A stretch of DNA of 64,000 bases from Cognatundibacterium griseum (lineage in GTDB: Bacteria; Pseudomonadota; Gammaproteobacteria; Burkholderiales; Burkholderiaceae_D). The DNA lies in NCBI RefSeq assembly GCF_014284195.1, contig NZ_JACOGC010000002.1:62001-126000 (forward strand), given 5' to 3'. The notes beneath the pieces were generated by a model. That model saw nothing but the letters and a program-made list of their open reading frames with translations. It made no database searches and had not been told where the DNA came from. The position numbers and the translations under genes were made by a program. This document shows, one piece after another, positions 1 through 9,041 of the stretch (its first letter is position 1; each line of letters opens with the position of its first letter).

Positions 1-1
1 A

Positions 2-3000
2 TTCGTCGCTATTTTTGATTGCGATCACATGCCGACCCGCTCATTCCTGCAATACACCATGGGCTGGTTTCTGGTAGATCCCAAACTGGCCATGGTCCAG
101 ACGCCGCACCATTTTTTATCGCCAGATCCGTTTGAGCGAAACCTGCAGACTTTCCGTAATGTTCCGAATGAGGGTGAACTGTTTTATGGCTTGATTCAGG
201 ATGGCAATGATTTATGGAATGCGACTTTCTTTTGCGGATCCTGTGCTATTTTGCGCAGACATTGCCTGGAAGAGATTGGCGGCATCGCTGTTGAAACCGT
301 GACTGAGGACGCGCATACCGCGCTGAAAATGCAGCGCCGCGGCTATAACACGGCTTATCTGGCGTTGCCACAGGCTGCCGGGCTGGCAACGGAAAGCTTG
401 TCCGCCCATGTGGGGCAGCGTATCCGCTGGGCACGGGGAATGGCGCAGATTTTCAGGGTGGATAATCCCTTGCTCGGAAAAGGGCTCACTTTTGGCCAGA
501 GACTGTGTTACAGCAATGCGATGCTGCATTTCTTTTATGGCTTGCCGCGCATGGTTTTTTTGCTGGCGCCCATTTCCTATCTGTTCTTTGAAGTGCATAT
601 CATCAAGGCATCGGCGCTGACGATTGCGGCTTATTCCTTGCCGCATCTGCTGCATGCCAATCTGACCAACTCCCGTATCCAGGGCGCACACCGGCACTCT
701 TTCTGGGCTGAAGTGTATGAGGCAACGCTGGCCTGGTATATTTTCCGCCCGACACTGGTGGCGCTGATTAATCCCAAGCTCGGTAAATTCAACGTGACGG
801 CCAAGGGTGGTCTGGTTGAGCAGGAACACTTTGACTGGGTGATTTCAAAACCTTATCTGGTCATGCTGGGACTGAATATACTGGGTTTCCTGATCGGCAT
901 CGGCCGGGCGCTCTGGTGGAACACCTATGAAATGGACACCGTGATTCTGAATTTGCTGTGGACGGTGTACAACCTCGTTATTTTAGGGGCCACGCTGGCC
1001 GTGGCAACGGAATCCAAGCAAGTCCGCCGTTCACACCGGGTCCGTGCAACTCTGAGCGCCATTTTGCGTTTGCCGAATGGCCATTCGATTGTCTGTGAAA
1101 CGGAAGATTTTTCCATGGGCGGCATGTCATTGAGAGTGCCGGAAGGCGTTACCGCGGCAAAGGGTGACGATGTGATGATCTCTTTGTATGGGACGAATGG
1201 CGAATGCCCGTTTCCGGCAAAGGTGGTGTTTTCCAAGGAACGCCTGCTGAGCATGCAGTTCGGTGAGCTGAATATGGAACAGCAGATGAGCCTGATCAAT
1301 TGCACGATCGGACGTGCCGATGTCTGGCTGAAGTGGTCGGAGGATCGCAGTATCGATCATCCGTTGAATGGGTTGAAGGAAATTGCACACCACAGCATGC
1401 GGGGGTTTGCACGATTTGGATCAGGAATAATGCAGTACTTGAAGAAAAACGCCGGGCATATGAATACAACTAACAAAGCTGATACCGTGAAAAAAATAAT
1501 CGCCAAATTACCTTGGAAGCGTGCCGCGAAATCAACGCTTGGACTGGCAATGATTGCCGCGCTGAGTCTGGCCGGGCATGACAGTGTGCAGGCGAAATCG
1601 AAGCGGACTAAAGCCGAAGCTGCGACGGAGGAAGTGATCAGTCCGTCGCAGTCAGATGCAGCGGCGAACAGCAATCCGTCCGGACAAAAAACCTATAACG
1701 TCAGCCTGAAGCAGATGGGGCAGATCGGCAGCGTCGAGTTGCGCGGTGTCGAGGGGGAGCGGTCTTTTCCTTTTACCGTTCGCAGCGATGAAATCATTAC
1801 TGCCGCCAAACTTCATTACGGTATCGCTTACTCGCCATCGCTGATTCCTGAGCTGTCCCATATCAAGGTGCTGGTGAACAACGAGCTGGCAAGCGTCGTG
1901 TCTTTGCCCAAAGAAAATACGAAAGGCATTGTCAGGGACGATACGATTGATCCACGTTTTTTTGCTGATTTCAACCAGCTCAGTTTCCGGTTTATCGGCC
2001 ATTACACCCGCGATTGTGAAGACCCGTTCCATTCCAGCCTGTGGTCCCGGATCAGCGATACGACTTATCTTGAACTGACCGTGAATCAGATTGATCTGGC
2101 TAACGATCTGTCATTATTGCCAGCGCCTTTCTTTGATCGCCGTGATTCCAGACTGCTGGAGCTGCCATTCGTCCTGCCGCAATCTCCGTCGCTGGATGTG
2201 TTGCGCAATGCCGGTGTTGTCGCTTCCTGGTTTGGTCATCTGGCGTCTTATCGCGGCGCCCGTTTCCCTGTGGCGGACCAATTGCCCAAAACGCATGCGA
2301 TTGTTTTTGCCACCAGCAAGGAAGCGCCTGCCGGCATTTCGCTGCCAGTTATTAATGGTCCTACCCTGACGGTGATTAACAATCCTCAAAATCCAAAAAC
2401 TAAATTATTGCTGGTACTGGGGCGCGATCAGGCAGAATTGAAAATCGCCGTTACCGCGCTGACGCTCGGACAAACCGTGTTTGCCGGACCAAGTGCCCTG
2501 ATTCGCGATTTCAAGGAACCAGCTGCCCGCAAATCGTATGACGCACCGAACTGGATACCGACATCCCGCCCTGTAAAACTGGGCGAGCTGGTCAGTATGG
2601 ATAGCCTGCAGGTCAAGGGTCTGACTCCCGACCTGATCCGCATCAATATGCGTATGGCGCCGGATTTATTTACCTGGCAGCACGACAGCGTTCCGCTGGA
2701 TTTACGTTACCGTTACACGCCGCGCCCGACGCTTGACAAGTCCACGCTGAATATCTCCGTCAACGACGGTTTTGTGCGTGCACTGTCTTTGTCGGGGATG
2801 GATGCTGAGAAAAATAAAATCAAGGAATCCGTTCTGCAGTTTTTCAAGGACAAACATCGTTTTGCCCAGGAAGAAATTCAGATTCCGGCCTTCAGGATCG
2901 GTGCCGAGAACCAGTTGCAATTCCACTTCTTTTACGATTATCCGAAGCAGGGTGCCTGTAAGGATGTGTATCTGGATAATGTGCGTTCCGCCATTGATCC

Positions 3001-3823
3001 TGACTCCACGATCGATTTTTCGCAGATTCCGCATTACGCGACCTATCCGAACCTGGCATATACCGCAAATTCCGGTTTTCCCTTCACCAAATACGCTGAT
3101 CTTTCTGAAACCGCGATTGTGATGCCGGACCGTGCCAATAATCAGGAAATCAGTACTTATCTGAACCTGATGGGACGTATGGGCGAGTCAACAGGTTATC
3201 CGGCATTGAATCTGAATGTGATCCGTGGCGGTGATACCGGAAAATTCAGCGATAAAGATCTGATCGTGATCGCCAGTGCCGGTAATCAGCCACTGTTGCA
3301 GACATGGGAAAAATACATGCCCTTTGTCATGAACGAAAAAGGAAACCGTCTGCAGCTGCCAACCGGCTTCCTGCGTTTTCTTGCGCGCTGGGAAGGTAAA
3401 GACCTCGATAATATGGAGCGGCGTTCCGGCGAGATGCTGGCGGCAACCGGTAATGCATTTGGTGTGATGATGCAATTTGAATCCCCCTTGTCGTCGAGCC
3501 GCAATGTGGTGGTGCTGACTGCCGGCACGCCGTCTGCGTTGCTGGATATTACCGATGGTCTGATCAAGCCGGATATCCGCAGTAAATATCAGGGCGATCT
3601 GGTGCTGGTGAAGGGAGATAAGGTATTGAATGCACTGATTGGCGACACCTATTATTCCGGCAGCCTGCCATTGTGGACTGCGATCAAATGGAATCTGTCG
3701 AGCCGTCCGGTGATTCTGATTATATTTCTGATGCTGGCGTCGCTGATCGCTGCAACCTTGTTATTCCGCTTCCTGAAGCGGAAAGCAGCCCAGCGCCTGC
3801 AAATCGGCGAAGGGCATGAATAA
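2..3823 (+). CDS. bcsAB: Cellulose synthase BcsA-BcsB fusion, 5' end outside the window
   Basis: The reading frame is open from the first bases, so the N-terminus is missing. BcsA is the inner-membrane GT2 enzyme that polymerises UDP-glucose and threads the glucan through the membrane. Visible motifs: DCD (17-25), TED (302-310), QRIRW (416-430), membrane helices, then a PilZ domain with RRSHR (1025-1039) and DFSMGG (1106-1123) for c-di-GMP. The frame continues without a stop into BcsB, the periplasmic partner. Its part has a secretion-type hydrophobic segment ending near VQA (about 1525-1590) and a C-terminal membrane helix (about 3700-3765). Komagataeibacter AcsAB is a known fusion of the same type. 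An ATG at 1460 could give separate BcsB but has no good ribosome binding site. Function is secure; whether one or two polypeptides are made is unknown. Confidence 0.95.
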   Translation, partial: FVAIFDCDHMPTRSFLQYTMGWFLVDPKLAMVQTPHHFLSPDPFERNLQTFRNVPNEGELFYGLIQDGNDLWNATFFCGSCAILRRHCLEEIGGIAVETVTEDAHTALKMQRRGYNTAYLALPQAAGLATESLSAHVGQRIRWARGMAQIFRVDNPLLGKGLTFGQRLCYSNAMLHFFYGLPRMVFLLAPISYLFFEVHIIKASALTIAAYSLPHLLHANLTNSRIQGAHRHSFWAEVYEATLAWYIFRPTLVALINPKLGKFNVTAKGGLVEQEHFDWVISKPYLVMLGLNILGFLIGIGRALWWNTYEMDTVILNLLWTVYNLVILGATLAVATESKQVRRSHRVRATLSAILRLPNGHSIVCETEDFSMGGMSLRVPEGVTAAKGDDVMISLYGTNGECPFPAKVVFSKERLLSMQFGELNMEQQMSLINCTIGRADVWLKWSEDRSIDHPLNGLKEIAHHSMRGFARFGSGIMQYLKKNAGHMNTTNKADTVKKIIAKLPWKRAAKSTLGLAMIAALSLAGHDSVQAKSKRTKAEAATEEVISPSQSDAAANSNPSGQKTYNVSLKQMGQIGSVELRGVEGERSFPFTVRSDEIITAAKLHYGIAYSPSLIPELSHIKVLVNNELASVVSLPKENTKGIVRDDTIDPRFFADFNQLSFRFIGHYTRDCEDPFHSSLWSRISDTTYLELTVNQIDLANDLSLLPAPFFDRRDSRLLELPFVLPQSPSLDVLRNAGVVASWFGHLASYRGARFPVADQLPKTHAIVFATSKEAPAGISLPVINGPTLTVINNPQNPKTKLLLVLGRDQAELKIAVTALTLGQTVFAGPSALIRDFKEPAARKSYDAPNWIPTSRPVKLGELVSMDSLQVKGLTPDLIRINMRMAPDLFTWQHDSVPLDLRYRYTPRPTLDKSTLNISVNDGFVRALSLSGMDAEKNKIKESVLQFFKDKHRFAQEEIQIPAFRIGAENQLQFHFFYDYPKQGACKDVYLDNVRSAIDPDSTIDFSQIPHYATYPNLAYTANSGFPFTKYADLSETAIVMPDRANNQEISTYLNLMGRMGESTGYPALNLNVIRGGDTGKFSDKDLIVIASAGNQPLLQTWEKYMPFVMNEKGNRLQLPTGFLRFLARWEGKDLDNMERRSGEMLAATGNAFGVMMQFESPLSSSRNVVVLTAGTPSALLDITDGLIKPDIRSKYQGDLVLVKGDKVLNALIGDTYYSGSLPLWTAIKWNLSSRPVILIIFLMLASLIAATLLFRFLKRKAAQRLQIGEGHE

Positions 3824-3858
3824 ATACCAGTAGCCGTGCAGCTGTTCAGATAACGCCG

Positions 3859-3901
3859 GCTGCTGCGCAGCAGCTGGCACACGTCAAAACAATATTGTTT
3901 T
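3859..3901. promoter_or_regulatory. Two adjacent perfect 16-bp palindromes in the bcsAB-bcsC gap
   Basis: GCTGCTGCGCAGCAGC lies at 3859-3874 and AAAACAATATTGTTTT at 3886-3901, both perfect palindromes 11 bp apart in the 141-bp gap between bcsAB and bcsC. The second is bounded by a TTGTTT that could serve as a -35, but I see no convincing -10. They could be a regulator-binding pair, or an mRNA structure setting the bcsAB to bcsC ratio. Function is inferred only from symmetry and position. Confidence 0.4.
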
Positions 3902-3964
3902 TGCGGAATATGGACTGCTCATGTAAAACAGATATCGTTACAGAGTTCAACAGGGGATATAGCA

Positions 3965-6900
3965 ATGGAGTTAAAGAAAAAAGCGGTTGTGCTGGCGCTT
4001 TTTGCGATGTTTGCGGAGAGCGGCGCCGCTTTTGCCAATTCCCCTCTGGAGCAGAAACTGATCGACCAGGCGCATTTCTGGGAGCAGCGCGGCCGCAGTG
4101 ATAACGCTGCCGATGCCTGGAGCAAAGTCCTGAAAGTGGCGCCAGCGAATATTGATGCACTGATTGCGTTGGGAATCTACGAAGCGCGCAGCGGAAATAC
4201 CGAAATGGCGAAAGTCCATCTGGCGAAGCTGCGCGAATTGCGTGCCAGCGGAGCGCAGACGAGGCCGGTCGAGGAAGCAATACGGCGCGGCCCCGGCGGC
4301 GCTGCCTCACCGCTGGATGACGCCCGGCGGCTGGCGCAGCAGGGCGATCCGGAGGCTGCCGCGCAGACTTACCGGCTGGCGGTCGATCCTGCTAATCTCA
4401 GGAGCGATGCTGCGTTTGAATATTATCAGGTTCTGGTCGGTACCAAGACCGGCTACGCAGAAGGTAAGCGCGGCCTGGAAAAACTCACTAAAGAGAATCC
4501 GGATAATCCACGTTATGCACTGGCTTATGCGCTGGCGCTGACCTATCGCGAAGCAAGCCGGACAGAGGGTATCGCTGCACTGGAGCGTCTGAGTTCGCGT
4601 CAGGAAGTCGCGAAACAAGCCAATGACGGCTGGCGTCAGGCATTGAGCTGGATGGGCGCGCAGCCCGCCAACATCCGGTATTTTCAGCGTTATCTGGAAA
4701 AACATCCGGATGACAAAACTATCCAGGATAAATTAACCAGTCTGAACCGTCCTGTGAATCAGGACGTGAAGGAAGAAAGAAAGACAGTTGCCAAGCCAAG
4801 ACCGGAAAATCCTTTGATCAAGGGGCAGACGGCAGGTTTCAAAGCACTGGACGGTAATGATGTTCCGGCAGCAGAAAAGGAATTTCAGGCGCTGATCAAA
4901 TCCCATCCTAAAGATCCGGTCGGCTATGGCGGCATGGGGCTGGTCAAAATGCGGCAGGAGGAATTTGTCGAAGCCCGCAAGCTGTTGCAAAAGGCAATGG
5001 ATCTTTCTCCCGCAAAAGGCAAAGCCAACTGGAAGCAGGCTTTCGAGGGCGCGCATTACTGGGCTCTGATTGAAGAAGCCAGAACGGCATTTGAAGACGC
5101 AGACAGCCCGAAAGGCATTGGTTTGCTGCGCCAGGCCATCGCGTTGAACGACAAGGAGCCGTCCGGTATTTTACAGCTGGCAGAAGCGCTGCAGGCCGAT
5201 AATGACATGGCGGGCGCAGAGGAAAATTATAAAAAGGTTTTTAATGCAGATAAGACCAATTTGCGTGCGATTGACGGCCTGATCGGTATCTACGTGCTGC
5301 AAAAGCGCTTGCCGGACATGGAGGCGCTGGAGCCGTATATGCTGCCACGCCATCTGGCGATTCTGGCGAATATGAAAGCCGAAGCGCTGGCTACCAAAGC
5401 GAAAACCCAGGAAGCCGCGGGCGATATCGCCGGAGCGCAGCGTAGCCTGGAAGATGCGATTTTCATCAAGCCGGAAGATGCCTGGCTCAGAATGGCGCTG
5501 GCCAGACTGTATCTGAAGCAGAACATGGCAGGGCAGGCGCAGGCTTTGCTTGATGCGCTGACGAATGTGGAAAAACCGGATTCGGAAGCCTTGTACGTCA
5601 GTGCCTTGCTAAGCCAGATGCAGCAACTTTGGTGGGAGGGGCTGGCAACACTGGAACGAGTACCGGCCAACGCGCGCAAACCGGAGATGTATGCGCTGCA
5701 AAAGCAGTTATGGATACGGGTGCAGCTGGACCGGATTGATATTCTGAACCGGCGAGGACAGAGCGATCAGGTCAGATCGATTCTGGACAGCATTGAAGCA
5801 GCGGCTGGCAGCGATCCTGAATTTGTCGGCACCGTCGCCGCGCTGTACATCAAACTGGGTGATACCGAGCGCGGTTTCAACATGATCCGGCAGGCTGTGC
5901 AGAACACCAGGCAGCCGTCTGCCAGTCTGTTGCTGCAATACGCCAGCATCCTGATGCAAATGAATCAGGAAGCCGAGCTGGAAGCAGTCATGCGCCGGGT
6001 TGCCGCCATGCCAAAGCTGGAAGAAGACGAAATCAAATCCTTCAAGCAGTTGCAGAAAGCGCTGGCGATGCGCTATTGCGAGCGTTTCCGCGAGGCGGGT
6101 GACTATGCCCGTGCCTATACCTACATTCAGCCAATGCTGATCGAAACGCCGGAAGATAACCTGCTGTTGCTGGCGCTGGCCCGCATTTACGCATCGGCCG
6201 GTGATACCGATGCCGCCCGCGAACTGTATAACAAAGTGCTGGAAACGGACCCGGATAATCCGGAGGTCTTGCAGGGACTGACTTTCGCAGCGATGCAGAT
6301 CAAGGATTTTGCCGGTGCGCAGACTTACCTCGACAAACTGATGCGTCTCCAGCCGGATAATCCGCGCTTCATTGCGCTCGCAGGAAATGTGGCGCGGGCT
6401 CAGGGACATAACAGTACCGCACTGGGGTATTTCAAAAAAGCGCTGGCGCTGGAACAGGCGCAGCGGCCGCTGGCAGGCGCGGGTGCCAGCGGCCTGCGCC
6501 TCGTAACACCGGCTCCGGTCAATGCAGTCAATGATTTCAGCGTGAATCCGTTTGCTGCCCGCAAGGCAGATCCTGCCAGTCGCAGCATTCCTGCCCCGGC
6601 CCTCAAAGAAGTGCCGCAGCTGGGGCCGCAGCATGTGCTGCCGGTATTACCCGGCAGCATCAGCAAGCCGGCAGTCAGCCCGGCGCCTTCCGGTGCGTCG
6701 GCCAATACTGTCGTGACTGCTGTCCCGGCACCGTCATCCGCAGCACCGGTAGTGCCATCATTACCGGCGAGCATCACCAATAGCGTCAATCCTCCCCCGG
6801 CACAGGCTCCGGCCAGTCGCCCTGTACTGACGACTTCCGGTGGCGGGGCTGCTTACAGCGCCGGCACGGTGGCGCCGGTACTGAGTGCGGTGGCAGCAGC

Positions 6901-8266
6901 TCCTGCTGCAAAGGGGAGCGTGACGCTGGCGACAGATACCCGCAGTCTGGCAGCAACGACAGCCATTGGTAAAAAGACAGCAGGCAATGTCGTCGCAAAT
7001 CCGGTCATCAGTCCGGAAGAGGCGGCGCTGATGAAAGAAATTGATGATCTGAATGCGCTGAACCGCTCCGAAGTCACCATTGGCGCCACCGCCAGAGCGC
7101 GCAGCGGGCAAAGCGGTTTATCGCAGCTAAAAGATATCGAAACCCCGATTGAAGCGCATATCACGACTCTCGGCATGGGCCAGTTCGGGCTCAAAGTGAT
7201 TCCGGTGATGATTGATGCCGGCACCCTGCAGTTGAATGACACCAGCGTGGCAGGACAATTCGGACGTAATACCATCCTTAACGAACGCGCCAAATACGCA
7301 AAAACCACGCTCCCGCAAGTCGCCCGTGAACGCGGCCTGTCCGATGTGGCTGCGCTGGATCAGGTTGCCAAAGGTGTGGCCTTGAACCTGAGCTACGAAC
7401 TGGCAGGTTTCAAACTCGACGCTGGTTCCAGCCCCATGAATTTCCCGATTCAGAACGTGGTCGGCGGGCTGCGCTGGAGTACCCAGACAGACGGCATCAG
7501 TTTCAGCGCCGAACTGGCGCGCCGTTCGGTGACCGACAGTTATCTGTCGTATGCCGGCGCTAAAGATACGCTGTATGGACTCAGCTGGGGCGGCGTCACC
7601 AAAAACGGATTGCGCCTGGACGCCTCTTATGATGGCGACGAGGGCGGCATCTATGGTGGATTCGGCGTGTACGGGCTGACCGGTAAAAACGTCGTCCGCA
7701 ATACCTCGGTTGATGCCGGTGCCGGTGTTTACTGGCGTGCTTACCGCACCAAAGACATGATTGTCACGACCGGACTGGGACTCAATTCCATGTTCTTCAA
7801 AAAGAACCTGCGTTATTTCACCTACGGTCATGGCGGCTATTTCAGCCCGCAATCTTATGCCGCAGTGAACCTGCCGCTGGAAGTGGCCGGACGTTACGGC
7901 AAGCTGTCTTATCAGGTTGGCGCATCGGTCGGCGTGCAGCATTTCCGCGAAGATGCGACGCCGTATTATCCGCTGCAGAGCAGCGATCAGGCAGAACTGG
8001 AATTGTTTGCCGCTGCGAATCCGTCCATCAATATCCCGACCAGTTACCCGGGGCAAAGCCATACCGGCTTGCAATACAAGATTGGCGGCGTGCTGGAATA
8101 TCTGCTGACGCCGAATTTTTCGATCGGCGGCAAATTTTCTGCGGATAATTCAGGTGACTTTACCGATGCTTCCGGCATGGTTTACCTGCGTTACACGTTT
8201 GAGCCGAGACGCGGGCAGGTATCATTCCCGCCTGTCACGCCAAAACCTTATTATTCGGGAAATTAA
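3965..8266 (+). CDS. bcsC: Cellulose synthase operon protein BcsC, TPR outer-membrane export protein
   Basis: This 1433-residue protein starts with a signal peptide (about 1-25, ending AFA-NS). A long array of TPR-like helical repeats follows (about 30-830), then a linker rich in Pro, Ala and Ser (about 850-980), then a C-terminal region matching the BcsC outer-membrane beta-barrel domain, ending in an aromatic, Gly-rich beta pattern (about 1110-1433). BcsC carries the glucan across the periplasm and out of the cell. It is longer than E. coli BcsC (about 1150 residues), partly because of the linker. It follows bcsAB on the same strand; the start is preceded by AGGGGA. No bcsZ cellulase or bcsD follows it. 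Confidence 0.93.
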   Translation: MELKKKAVVLALFAMFAESGAAFANSPLEQKLIDQAHFWEQRGRSDNAADAWSKVLKVAPANIDALIALGIYEARSGNTEMAKVHLAKLRELRASGAQTRPVEEAIRRGPGGAASPLDDARRLAQQGDPEAAAQTYRLAVDPANLRSDAAFEYYQVLVGTKTGYAEGKRGLEKLTKENPDNPRYALAYALALTYREASRTEGIAALERLSSRQEVAKQANDGWRQALSWMGAQPANIRYFQRYLEKHPDDKTIQDKLTSLNRPVNQDVKEERKTVAKPRPENPLIKGQTAGFKALDGNDVPAAEKEFQALIKSHPKDPVGYGGMGLVKMRQEEFVEARKLLQKAMDLSPAKGKANWKQAFEGAHYWALIEEARTAFEDADSPKGIGLLRQAIALNDKEPSGILQLAEALQADNDMAGAEENYKKVFNADKTNLRAIDGLIGIYVLQKRLPDMEALEPYMLPRHLAILANMKAEALATKAKTQEAAGDIAGAQRSLEDAIFIKPEDAWLRMALARLYLKQNMAGQAQALLDALTNVEKPDSEALYVSALLSQMQQLWWEGLATLERVPANARKPEMYALQKQLWIRVQLDRIDILNRRGQSDQVRSILDSIEAAAGSDPEFVGTVAALYIKLGDTERGFNMIRQAVQNTRQPSASLLLQYASILMQMNQEAELEAVMRRVAAMPKLEEDEIKSFKQLQKALAMRYCERFREAGDYARAYTYIQPMLIETPEDNLLLLALARIYASAGDTDAARELYNKVLETDPDNPEVLQGLTFAAMQIKDFAGAQTYLDKLMRLQPDNPRFIALAGNVARAQGHNSTALGYFKKALALEQAQRPLAGAGASGLRLVTPAPVNAVNDFSVNPFAARKADPASRSIPAPALKEVPQLGPQHVLPVLPGSISKPAVSPAPSGASANTVVTAVPAPSSAAPVVPSLPASITNSVNPPPAQAPASRPVLTTSGGGAAYSAGTVAPVLSAVAAAPAAKGSVTLATDTRSLAATTAIGKKTAGNVVANPVISPEEAALMKEIDDLNALNRSEVTIGATARARSGQSGLSQLKDIETPIEAHITTLGMGQFGLKVIPVMIDAGTLQLNDTSVAGQFGRNTILNERAKYAKTTLPQVARERGLSDVAALDQVAKGVALNLSYELAGFKLDAGSSPMNFPIQNVVGGLRWSTQTDGISFSAELARRSVTDSYLSYAGAKDTLYGLSWGGVTKNGLRLDASYDGDEGGIYGGFGVYGLTGKNVVRNTSVDAGAGVYWRAYRTKDMIVTTGLGLNSMFFKKNLRYFTYGHGGYFSPQSYAAVNLPLEVAGRYGKLSYQVGASVGVQHFREDATPYYPLQSSDQAELELFAAANPSINIPTSYPGQSHTGLQYKIGGVLEYLLTPNFSIGGKFSADNSGDFTDASGMVYLRYTFEPRRGQVSFPPVTPKPYYSGN

Positions 8267-8269
8267 GTC

Positions 8270-8683
8270 ATGAAAATATGTCCTTATTTTCTGCTGACGC
8301 TGTGCATGCTGGGCTCTGGCGCGGCCGGGGCAGCGGATCTGCAGAGTGAAGGCAGGGTGCTGATGTCCGAGGGGGAGACGAGTGCCGCCAGCAAAAAATT
8401 TGCCGAGGCAGCCAGAATCAATCCGTTTGATGCTTCTGCGCTGAATAATCAGGCCGTTGCGTATGCCGCGCAGGGAGAAAATGAAAAAGCGCTGAATCTG
8501 CTGGAACGGGCCGTGAAACTGGCGCCCAACCGGAATGATATCGCTGCCAATCTGAGCGAAATGCGCAATTGGGTTGCCCGCTATGCGCCGCAAATCAAAC
8601 TCAAAGAGCCGTCACAACCGGTGATCAATGTGTATCCGCAGGCAGATATTCCGCCGGAACCACCCGCCTTATGGAAAAAATAA
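8270..8683 (+). CDS. Small periplasmic TPR protein downstream of bcsC
   Basis: A 137-residue protein starting 3 bases after the bcsC stop, so almost surely co-transcribed and coupled. It has a signal peptide (about 1-21, ending GAA-AD) and about two TPR motifs (residues 25-95, with the typical ALNNQAVAYAAQGE pattern). The tail is Pro-rich (EPSQPVINVYPQ, IPPEPPALW). I do not recognise it as any of the named Bcs subunits. From position and fold it may assist BcsC in the periplasm or bind the synthase complex; that role is inference. Confidence 0.75.
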   Translation: MKICPYFLLTLCMLGSGAAGAADLQSEGRVLMSEGETSAASKKFAEAARINPFDASALNNQAVAYAAQGENEKALNLLERAVKLAPNRNDIAANLSEMRNWVARYAPQIKLKEPSQPVINVYPQADIPPEPPALWKK

Positions 8684-8904
8684 AGGAAATCTTGATCTGC
8701 AGGGCTTGCCAAGTGCTGAAATTTGATGCAATATGAACCTTGTACTTTATCCGTTTTTTCTGAATAAAATATATCGATTCAGCGCAGATACCCAATTTTT
8801 ATGAAATTCACGCACTTCTTTTTCTTTTTTTATTTTAGCTATTCCAAGCCACAGGCGGTCGGAAGAAGGTAAGCGCACAAAGAAAAAGAGCTGAACCAGA
8901 ATTC

Positions 8905-8935
8905 AAAAAACCGCCAGATGTGGCGGTTTTTTTTT
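8905..8935 (+). terminator. Intrinsic terminator ending the bcs transcript
   Basis: CCGCC and GGCGG arms (8911-8915 and 8921-8925) around a 5-base loop, flanked by A6 on the left and T9 on the right. The T run fits termination of transcription coming from bcsC; the A run lets it also work in reverse. Confidence 0.85.
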
Positions 8936-8994
8936 AGCCGGAATTTTTTTAAATGCCGGGTACTGACACCGGATACGCAAAAAACATTGAGTCC

Positions 8995-9024
8995 TTGACA
9001 TTTACATCTGATATTTACATCTGA
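8995..9024 (+). promoter_or_regulatory. aroG promoter region with a 12-bp direct repeat
   Basis: A consensus -35 TTGACA (8995-9000) is overlapped by two perfect copies of ATTTACATCTGA (9000-9011 and 9013-9024), one base apart. The -10 would fall within the second copy but is poor (TACATC). The aroG start at 9042 has a strong binding site (AGGAGAG). The repeat may be a regulator site for aromatic amino acid control, or a replication-slippage duplication. Confidence 0.5.
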
Positions 9025-9041
9025 ACCACACAGGAGAGAAC

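Larger units (their letters stand above)
8684..9041. other. 358-bp gap between the bcs genes and aroG
   Basis: No gene is visible. It holds an AT-rich part, a short inverted repeat (CTGAAT at 8760-8765 with ATTCAG at 8777-8782), a pyrimidine tract (about 8813-8833), the strong terminator at 8905-8935, and the aroG promoter region with a tandem repeat (8995-9024). Confidence 0.7.

Noticed and set aside
1460-3823. Separate bcsB gene starting at the internal ATG
   Set aside because: No stop separates it from bcsA and no ribosome binding site precedes the ATG; kept as an alternative within the fusion.
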